The notes beneath the pieces are model-generated. The model was not told the origin of the DNA and did not search any database. It was given only the letters and a program-made list of their open reading frames with translations. A stretch of DNA of 64,000 nt from a virus. Shown in pieces: positions 58,585-64,000 of this stretch. The position numbers and the translations under genes were made by a program. The stretch covers positions 1 through 64,000 of the IMG/VR virus record IMGVR_UViG_3300045482_000112. One strand, written 5' to 3'. Numbering within the stretch: position 1 is the first letter of the stretch; every line of letters begins with the position of its first letter.

Positions 58585-58905
58585 ATGCAGAACTTCAACG
58601 CCCTGCTCTGGAGCTCCCACATCCCGGAAAGCTGGTTCCAGTACTGCATAGGCTCGAACTGTAAGGGCCTGGGATTCCAGCTCAATAACGCTCGAATCTG
58701 GGTCACCTACAGCCAAACCAGGGACTACAATGTCCGCATGGAATACCGCCACAGAATAACCAGAGCCTGGAGAACCTTCTTCAGAACCCACTGTTTCAAG
58801 GATGAGCTGCCCAAAATCTATCAGAGTGCCCTGTACCTGCTGAAGCACCACTACCAGGACCTGGCCCACCAGGAGACTCCCCATGACCCCGGAACAGAAA
58901 CTTAA
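58585..58905 (+). CDS. unknown protein, 106 aa
   Basis: ATG 8 bases after the previous stop. Aromatic- and Arg-rich (ESWFQYCIGSNCKGLGF, YRHRITRAWRTFFRTHCF). Overlaps the VWA gene by 23 bases. Possibly a partner or substrate adaptor of the MoxR-VWA pair. No family recognised. Confidence 0.6.
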   Translation: MQNFNALLWSSHIPESWFQYCIGSNCKGLGFQLNNARIWVTYSQTRDYNVRMEYRHRITRAWRTFFRTHCFKDELPKIYQSALYLLKHHYQDLAHQETPHDPGTET

Positions 58906-59995
58906 GTTTGCCCGTACCATTCTCCCCACAGTGGAGCCTTTCTATGGCTCCCTGGTGTTCAATGCCCGCACCGAGTTTGTGGACGAACCCGGTACCGCCT
59001 GGACCGATGGGAAAACCATCAAATTCAGCCGGGAGTTCGCGGAAGAACTCACCCGCGAAGAATTTACCGGAGTCCTGTTACACGAGGTACTGCACGTTGC
59101 GTACCTGCACATCCCCCGGCTAAGGAGTGGGGGCCTCAACCCCCTAAAGTGGAATTACGCCACCGACTACGTGATAAACCTGCAGATACAGAAGCTGACA
59201 GACGGCTACTCCAACTCCCGTCGCAAGGACATTATCCTACCCAAAGGTTGTCTCTATGACGCCAAGTTCGAGGGCATGTCCGCCGAACAGGTCTATGCCC
59301 TACTGTCCGATAGCCCGAGCAACCCCTCCGACACCCTTAACGGAGACCTTCAAAAGGAGCAGGTCTCAGGCGAGGAACTTCAACAGGCCGCCGAGGAGTG
59401 GAGAGGGCTCGTAGCCCAGGCTGCCAATCAGGCCCGAATGCGAGGTACCTTACCTGCCGGGGCGGACCGGGAACTGCATGACCTCCTCTACCCCAAGATA
59501 GACTGGAGGGAACGCCTCAAACAATTCCTGCAAACCTTCCCCATTGACTACGACTACATGCACCGGGACCGCAGGTTCCTCCACAGCCGGGTTATCATCC
59601 CCTCCCTGACCGGCGAGAGACTCACCGGGGTTCTGGCCATCGACACCTCGGGCTCCATCGACGAAGACCAGGTACGCCAGTTCATGAGTGAGGTTTACTC
59701 AGTGGTGGAGAGCTTCGCCCGTGTAGACCTATGGGTTTTATGCTGCGACACCGAAGTGCTGAACCCCCAGCAGATAACCACCCGCAAAGAGTTGGAGGGA
59801 TACCAGCTTACAGGGAGGGGCGGTACCCGCTTTGAGCCGGTATTCCAGTGGGTGGAGACAGAGCAGCCCGGCACCTCCTTCGTGGTCTACTTCACGGACG
59901 GACACGGCTCCTTTGGGGATGCGCCGGATGTACCCACCCTGTGGGTCATGACCACCGACACCATTCCACCTTTCGGTAACCACTGTCGTCTGTAG
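58883..59995 (+). CDS. VWA-like metallopeptidase-fold protein (DUF2201 type)
   Basis: 370 residues. An N-terminal peptidase-like domain has LLHEVLHVAYLH (HEVLH at residues 67-71). A C-terminal VWA domain has AIDTSGSIDE (MIDAS Asp254) and LTGRGGTRFEPVF. This two-domain layout is that of DUF2201-type proteins, which are coupled to MoxR ATPases. Substrate unknown. Ends just before a terminator-hairpin. Confidence 0.85.
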   Translation: MTPEQKLKFARTILPTVEPFYGSLVFNARTEFVDEPGTAWTDGKTIKFSREFAEELTREEFTGVLLHEVLHVAYLHIPRLRSGGLNPLKWNYATDYVINLQIQKLTDGYSNSRRKDIILPKGCLYDAKFEGMSAEQVYALLSDSPSNPSDTLNGDLQKEQVSGEELQQAAEEWRGLVAQAANQARMRGTLPAGADRELHDLLYPKIDWRERLKQFLQTFPIDYDYMHRDRRFLHSRVIIPSLTGERLTGVLAIDTSGSIDEDQVRQFMSEVYSVVESFARVDLWVLCCDTEVLNPQQITTRKELEGYQLTGRGGTRFEPVFQWVETEQPGTSFVVYFTDGHGSFGDAPDVPTLWVMTTDTIPPFGNHCRL

Positions 59996-60005
59996 GAAAG
60001 GAGAC

Positions 60006-60033
60006 AAGACAGGGGCTTCGGTCCCTGTCTTTT
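60006..60033 (+). terminator. hairpin/terminator before next gene
   Basis: AAGACAGGG/CCCTGTCTT (9 bp) followed by TT and, 3 bases later, the next ATG. AAAGGAG just before the hairpin could act as a ribosome site bridged by the stem. Confidence 0.7.
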
Positions 60034-60036
60034 GCT

Positions 60037-60750
60037 ATGGTTTTTACCCTGACTGCCAGTAACTTCGAGTATGCCCGAGCATTCAGCGAAGGCCCCCATG
60101 CCTACTCCACCACCCTGAAGCTGACCAACAAAACCTTCGGCCTATTAAAGCACGCCCCATCCACCTTCCTGAAAAGACTGGCCCGCCAGTTGATGAAGGT
60201 AGGACGGGAAACAGTGCCTGTCGAAAAAATCTCCGACGCCCCTGCCCGCTACGGCCTACACATCAGACTCACCGGTCCCTGCACGAAAACCGAGTACCTG
60301 TTCCTGCCCTCGTACCTCATTCACGCCACCGGACAGGATTACTATCGCAACACCGCCCATATAGTACGCTTCTTGTTTCAGGTCCTGGTGCGAATCTACT
60401 CCCCCTACTATAGGCATACCCGCACCGAGGCCCCATACACCTACCGTAACAAGGGGGACCAGGTGTACATGAATTACGGAGGAAAGGGCCAGATTCGCAT
60501 CACCCCCAAAGAACAGCTTATTCGCTACACTTACACCCACCTCAGCGCCTATAAACCCCACGCCCTGGTCTACCGACTGATGAACCAGTACCCCCACTGG
60601 ACCCACGAGATAAACGTGCAGGGAGTAACCCACCCCCAGGTTTTCCACCACCATTTGGAGAACCTGAAAGTGGCTTCCCACCTGACCGGAGGCGACGTGT
60701 GGATACGGAAATTCCTGCCCCAGACCCCCCCTGACGAACTCCCCTTCTGA
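60037..60750 (+). CDS. unknown protein, 237 aa
   Basis: The ATG lies 3-4 bases after the hairpin's T run. Either the hairpin brings the upstream AAAGGAG close, or the transcript is leaderless from another start. Helices (KLTNKTFGLLKHAPSTFLKR) and strands (YGLHIRLTGPCTKTEYLFL, NYGGKGQIRITPKEQLIR). No family recognised. Confidence 0.65.
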   Translation: MVFTLTASNFEYARAFSEGPHAYSTTLKLTNKTFGLLKHAPSTFLKRLARQLMKVGRETVPVEKISDAPARYGLHIRLTGPCTKTEYLFLPSYLIHATGQDYYRNTAHIVRFLFQVLVRIYSPYYRHTRTEAPYTYRNKGDQVYMNYGGKGQIRITPKEQLIRYTYTHLSAYKPHALVYRLMNQYPHWTHEINVQGVTHPQVFHHHLENLKVASHLTGGDVWIRKFLPQTPPDELPF

Positions 60751-60773
60751 TACCCCAGTCCCGCCCCCACCCC

Positions 60774-60782
60774 TGGTAGAAT
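60774..60782 (+). promoter_or_regulatory. extended -10 TGGTAGAAT
   Basis: TGG followed by TAGAAT in the 58-base gap before the gene at 60809. It fits the extended -10 form at 41145-41153. The leader then contains GGAGG. Confidence 0.5.
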
Positions 60783-60808
60783 GGAGGTACTTCCCTGCTG
60801 GAGGCCCG

Positions 60809-61270
60809 ATGGGGCTGGATAGACTGCTGCATAACCTGCCCGCCCGGCAGCGTACCCACCTGCGGAGCTCCTACCAGGACTGGATGGAGCAGGTACACCG
60901 CACCAACCATGCCCTGATGCTGACCAGTGACGAGGGCCTGCGCTGGTGCATGAACAACCGTCCCACCTGGCAAGCCTACCGGATACAGCCCTATACCCCC
61001 AACCAAGGCATCAGCTTCAACGCTCGAGGCCAGGTAACCCCGGTTGCGGTAGACCTGGTAACTAGCGGTCAGACCGTAGAGATACTGGACCTGTCCACCT
61101 TCCCGACCGAACTCAGGCCCCTTCTCCTCTCCCCCCAACGGCCCAGAACCCTCTGCGCGCTCCTGAAACAGATGGAGCGCAGCTTTCCCATTTTGCGTGA
61201 GGCTCCCTATGAACCAAGAATTCTTCACCCCCGAACAGCTCGCAAAACTCCAGGCCAAACTCCCCAGTGA
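60809..61270 (+). CDS. unknown protein, 153 aa
   Basis: ATG after CTGGAGG. Basic N-terminus (NLPARQRTHLRSSYQDWMEQ), then strands (QVTPVAVDLVTSGQTVEIL). The C-terminus overlaps the annealase gene by 62 bases and is probably unstructured. No family recognised. Confidence 0.6.
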   Translation: MGLDRLLHNLPARQRTHLRSSYQDWMEQVHRTNHALMLTSDEGLRWCMNNRPTWQAYRIQPYTPNQGISFNARGQVTPVAVDLVTSGQTVEILDLSTFPTELRPLLLSPQRPRTLCALLKQMERSFPILREAPYEPRILHPRTARKTPGQTPQ

Positions 61271-61853
61271 CCTGGTGAAAACCCGCTCCCAGTCCGGTCA
61301 AACCTTCTCCTACATCGAGGGCTACCAGGCCATCGAACATGCCAACCAGATATTCGGCTTCGGTCACTGGAGCGGTACCGTAGAAAGACTCGACCAGGTA
61401 AGCGCCACTGCCACCGAGAACGCCAAAGGCGCCCAGTACCGGGTAGCCTACCTGTGCGTGTACCGGGTCCGGGTGGACAGCCCCATCACCGGAGACTCCA
61501 CCGATTTCTCGGATGTGGGGTACGGTTCCGGCGTCAGTTACAACAGCATGGGGGACGCCGTCGAGTCTGCCGCCAAGGAGGCCGTGACCGACGCCATGAA
61601 GCGCACCCTGCGCAACTTCGGTAACCAGTTCGGTCTGACCCTCTACGACAAAGAGCAGAAAAACGTGGAGCGCTACCCCACCTACGCCCAGGTATCTGCC
61701 GCCTTTAAGCTAGTGCCCGAAGCCCTCAAGGAAAACGCCAAGAAAAAGATGGCCGACATCCTGACCGCCAACAACCAGACCCAGCTCAAAGACGCGGACG
61801 GTAAAACCCTACAGGAGGTGTTCCAGGCTTTCCAGCAGATGGCTAGAGCATGA
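61209..61853 (+). CDS. Rad52-type single-strand annealing protein
   Basis: 214 residues from the ATG after GAGGCTC; an ATG 12 bases earlier is possible. FSYIEGYQAIEHANQIFGFG, then VAYLCVYRVRVDS, SDVGYGSGVSYNSMGDA and KEAVTDAMKRTLRNFGNQFG match the Rad52/Rad22 core, which anneals complementary strands. It lies just before the helicase, in the recombination-replication set. Ends in a 4-base overlap. Confidence 0.88.
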   Translation: MNQEFFTPEQLAKLQAKLPSDLVKTRSQSGQTFSYIEGYQAIEHANQIFGFGHWSGTVERLDQVSATATENAKGAQYRVAYLCVYRVRVDSPITGDSTDFSDVGYGSGVSYNSMGDAVESAAKEAVTDAMKRTLRNFGNQFGLTLYDKEQKNVERYPTYAQVSAAFKLVPEALKENAKKKMADILTANNQTQLKDADGKTLQEVFQAFQQMARA

Positions 61854-63028
61854 ACACCGAAACCCTCGAACTACAGTTCCTGGCGGCAGTACAAGCCAAC
61901 GAAAAGGCAGGGCACTGGCTTCGGCTGGTGCCCGAGTCCTATTTCCAGAACGCCACTGCCCGCCGCATCCGCAACAAGATACTCTCCGGGGAGACCCTGA
62001 CCATCCAGGAAGCGGCCTTCCTGCGCCAGCAGCGGGTGGACTACACCCCGGACATGTACGCCCAGTCCCTGGTCACCGAGGGCTACCTTAAGGAAACCGG
62101 ACAGTACGCCGAGAGCCTGGCCGAGCAGGTACGCAGTCGCAAGGTAGCCCAGGTGGAACAGCTACTGGTCACCTCCCCCGTCCGTCCCAGCCTGGAACCG
62201 GCCCTCACTGCCGAGGAGCGCTTTCTCCTCGAGGGAGAGAAGGCGGTGGAGTATGCCTACCCCCTTCCGACAGCCCTGGCGCAGCTACAAACCTACTGGG
62301 GCCGTCTGCTACCAGGGGCCATCCACGTAGTGGCCGCCGATAATGGAGTGGGAAAGAGCCTCCTGCTGGAACAGATGGCCCTGGGACTGGCCCTGAATAA
62401 TGTACCAGTGGTGGACTACAGCGTAGAGATGCCCTTCATCCCCCGCATGTTGCGTTACCATCAGCACGTTTACGGTCCCGGTCACAGTGTCAACGAGTTC
62501 TACGAGAAGTGGGCCAACCAGCAACTCTCCTCCGAGGAAATTAAGGGCATTGTCAAACCCTTCCACCAGAAACCGCTGTACGTGCAGACCATCGCCCGCA
62601 CCAACGAGATGCTGGTACACGCCGAACAGATGTACCACAGCCGGGGAGTCAGAGTTTTCGGGGTGGACTTCCTGCAGGCCCTGCAAGGTCCCAGCAGCAT
62701 GACCAAGTTCGAGGCTATCGCCTACAGCATCACCCAGATATTCAACTTCACCAAGCGTAACCCCAGCACCTGGATGGTGGTATCCACCTACAACCGCGAG
62801 GGGAAAAGTGCCCAGCGGATGGACAAGCAGGGCCGACGCCAAATGCCCGCCAACCAGGACCTGATGGGGGCCAACGAAATTGAAACCTACGCCTGGACCA
62901 TCACCCACCTGCTGCGGGAAGAGGGTCTGGGGGACAACCGCAGGTTCTACATGACCAAGAACCGCTTCGGACTCCTGGGAGACTTCCAGTTGCGGTTCAA
63001 TGGCCTGACGCTAACCTTCGAGCCGTGA
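61850..63028 (+). CDS. DnaB-like replicative helicase
   Basis: 392 residues. An N-terminal helical domain (LEQFLAAVQANEKAG-like region) precedes a RecA fold with ADNGVGKS (residues 163-170, Walker A with Ala in place of the first Gly), VVDYSVEMPFIPRMLRY (H1a region) and VFGVDFLQAL (Walker B). Motif H4-like KNRFG is near the end. It likely unwinds DNA for the phage polymerase. ATG overlaps the annealase stop. Confidence 0.85.
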   Translation: MNTETLELQFLAAVQANEKAGHWLRLVPESYFQNATARRIRNKILSGETLTIQEAAFLRQQRVDYTPDMYAQSLVTEGYLKETGQYAESLAEQVRSRKVAQVEQLLVTSPVRPSLEPALTAEERFLLEGEKAVEYAYPLPTALAQLQTYWGRLLPGAIHVVAADNGVGKSLLLEQMALGLALNNVPVVDYSVEMPFIPRMLRYHQHVYGPGHSVNEFYEKWANQQLSSEEIKGIVKPFHQKPLYVQTIARTNEMLVHAEQMYHSRGVRVFGVDFLQALQGPSSMTKFEAIAYSITQIFNFTKRNPSTWMVVSTYNREGKSAQRMDKQGRRQMPANQDLMGANEIETYAWTITHLLREEGLGDNRRFYMTKNRFGLLGDFQLRFNGLTLTFEP

Positions 63029-63037
63029 GGTACAACC

Positions 63038-63142
63038 ATGGAAATTCTGCTTCTGCTGCTAGTCTGTACAGCCGGGGTACTGTGGGCGTTACTCCTCAGA
63101 ACCTACTACCACCGCCTTCGCAAGGAGGCCCGAAAGAGGTAA
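63038..63142 (+). CDS. 34-residue membrane peptide
   Basis: ATG 10 bases after the helicase stop. MEILLLLLVCTAGVLWALLL is a transmembrane helix, followed by a basic tail (RTYYHRLRKEARKR). GTGAGG upstream is a fair ribosome site. Its end is 1 base from the next gene, also a membrane protein. Confidence 0.65.
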   Translation: MEILLLLLVCTAGVLWALLLRTYYHRLRKEARKR

Positions 63143-63143
63143 C

Positions 63144-63419
63144 ATGGAAATGATTCTCGCAATAGCCACCTTCTTCGCCGGTTTTATGGCCTTCCAGTAC
63201 GGAGTACAGGTCAAGTACCTGGAAAACCAGCTACGCCAGCGCCCTACCGGTACCTACACCCCCGCCCAAATGTGGGTGGGCATCGACTACAAGAAACAAC
63301 TCACCCTCTCGCTGGACCGTAAACTCGCGGCCCAGGCTGCAGGGGCTATGGGTACCGTGCGTACTCTGGAACAGTACCTGCAAGAACTTACCCAGGAAAC
63401 CCCTGTTGAACACAATTGA
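63144..63419 (+). CDS. membrane-anchored protein, 91 aa
   Basis: ATG after AAGAGG. An N-terminal helix (MILAIATFFAGFMAFQYGV) anchors a soluble part (QAAGAMGTVRTLEQYLQEL). No family recognised. Probably paired with the preceding small membrane peptide. Ends over the nuclease start. Confidence 0.65.
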   Translation: MEMILAIATFFAGFMAFQYGVQVKYLENQLRQRPTGTYTPAQMWVGIDYKKQLTLSLDRKLAAQAAGAMGTVRTLEQYLQELTQETPVEHN

Positions 63420-64000
63420 AGACGTAATGCTGGCAGTCAATGCCCACCTGGTAGAAGCCGAACAAACCCAGGGCAGTTCCCTACGCCTATCCTCAGCCGG
63501 TACCTGCGCCCGCAAACTGGCCTGGGCCAATCACCTGTGGGAGGAGATGCCCCCCATCTCCTCGAGGGCCGCCTCCATCTTTGCCCTGGGCCACCTCCTG
63601 CACGACGCAGAAAGGAACCTCATCCGCGAAGTAGCCCCCCTGGTGCGGGAAGAGGAAAGAGTCTACCTGAAAATACCGGACCTGACCCAGGACCTGCACC
63701 AGCTACACCCCATCATCCACCCCCAGACCGTAAGAAACGGGAACGGATACACCCTGATGGTACCCGGTCATGTGGACGGAGTGCTGGAATTGGACGACGG
63801 CCCCGTACTGGTGGACATCAAAACCACCAGCACCCGCTCCTTCGGGGAGATGGTCAAGGACGGTCCTAGCTACGAGTACCGGGCCCAGTTGAATGCCTAT
63901 ATGGAAGCTACCGGCATCCACCAGGCGTGGCTCTGGCTATACAACAAGGAGACCTCCCATCGGGCGGCGGTGCCGGTACCCTACGACCCCCGCATTGTGG
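63406..64000 (+). CDS. PD-(D/E)XK (RecB/Cas4-like) nuclease, partial
   Basis: Open to the window end. The TTG at 63406 overlaps the previous stop and follows AGGA; an ATG at 63427 is an alternative. GTCARKLAWANHLW, ALGHLLHDAERNLI, VPGHVDGVLEL, DIKTTSTRSFGEM and AQLNAYMEATG are the motifs of RecB-family/Cas4-type nucleases: GHxD, DxK and QxxxY-like. The later part, including any C-terminal Cys cluster, is missing. With the Rad52-type annealase it forms a likely recombination pair. Confidence 0.85.
   Translation, partial: MNTIEDVMLAVNAHLVEAEQTQGSSLRLSSAGTCARKLAWANHLWEEMPPISSRAASIFALGHLLHDAERNLIREVAPLVREEERVYLKIPDLTQDLHQLHPIIHPQTVRNGNGYTLMVPGHVDGVLELDDGPVLVDIKTTSTRSFGEMVKDGPSYEYRAQLNAYMEATGIHQAWLWLYNKETSHRAAVPVPYDPRIV

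Noticed and set aside
1-64000. tRNA genes
   Set aside because: No cloverleaf with conserved T-loop was noticed by eye; the GAACCGGTG motif resembles a T-arm fragment but lacks the rest. A tRNAscan run would settle it.

Overview
This window looks like most of the genome of a tailed, siphovirus-type phage. Several things point to a thermophilic Deinococcota host (Thermus or Meiothermus): the GC-rich sequence, a class II (B12-dependent) ribonucleotide reductase, TATAAT-type -10 boxes lying 5-10 bases before start codons as in leaderless Deinococcota genes, and a head-gene order (small terminase, large terminase, portal, protease-scaffold, decoration, capsid) like that of the Thermus phage P23-45. 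The host is inferred; no host sequence is present.

Layout. (1) 1-11.4 kb, + strand: nucleotide and DNA metabolism. It holds PD-(D/E)XK nuclease, dCTP deaminase-like protein, an RNase H-like protein without its acidic residues, a macro-domain gene broken at a C11 tract, a SLOG protein, dNMP kinase, NrdJ, a family A DNA polymerase and small unknowns, packed with 4-base overlaps. (2) 11.4-41.8 kb, - strand: late genes read leftwards. These are a nuclease, ParB-like protein, terminases, portal, protease-scaffold, decoration, capsid, connectors, tail tube, chaperone, a 2631-residue tape measure, tail fibre, holin, tail-tip proteins, M23 lysin and a metallopeptidase. (3) 41.8-50.7 kb, + strand: an unusual accessory module. 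It holds a two-barrel RNA polymerase-like gene, several small unknown genes, a TnpB fragment lacking its RuvC half, and more than 3 kb of gene-poor DNA full of hairpins, nested helices and repeated structured motifs. (4) 50.7-64 kb, + strand: SSB-like protein, amidase, 3D-domain protein, a run of related unknown proteins, a MoxR ATPase with a VWA/metallopeptidase partner, a Rad52-type annealase, a DnaB-like helicase and a PD-(D/E)XK nuclease cut by the window end. Blocks 4 and 1 would join into one early/replication block if the genome is circular or permuted.

The most unusual part is block 3. Positions 42030-42704 form an almost unbroken string of 16 hairpins running through a leader and two small genes. 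A nested ~200-base fold made of 5-12 bp helices sits just before the polymerase-like gene. A two-helix motif (P2, 5-base linker, P3, then GAACCGGTG) recurs up to six times with compensatory base changes, and a ~110-base fold is present twice. These were found by eye; covariance and folding calculations were not run. The working idea is that this module makes or uses structured RNAs together with the phage polymerase.
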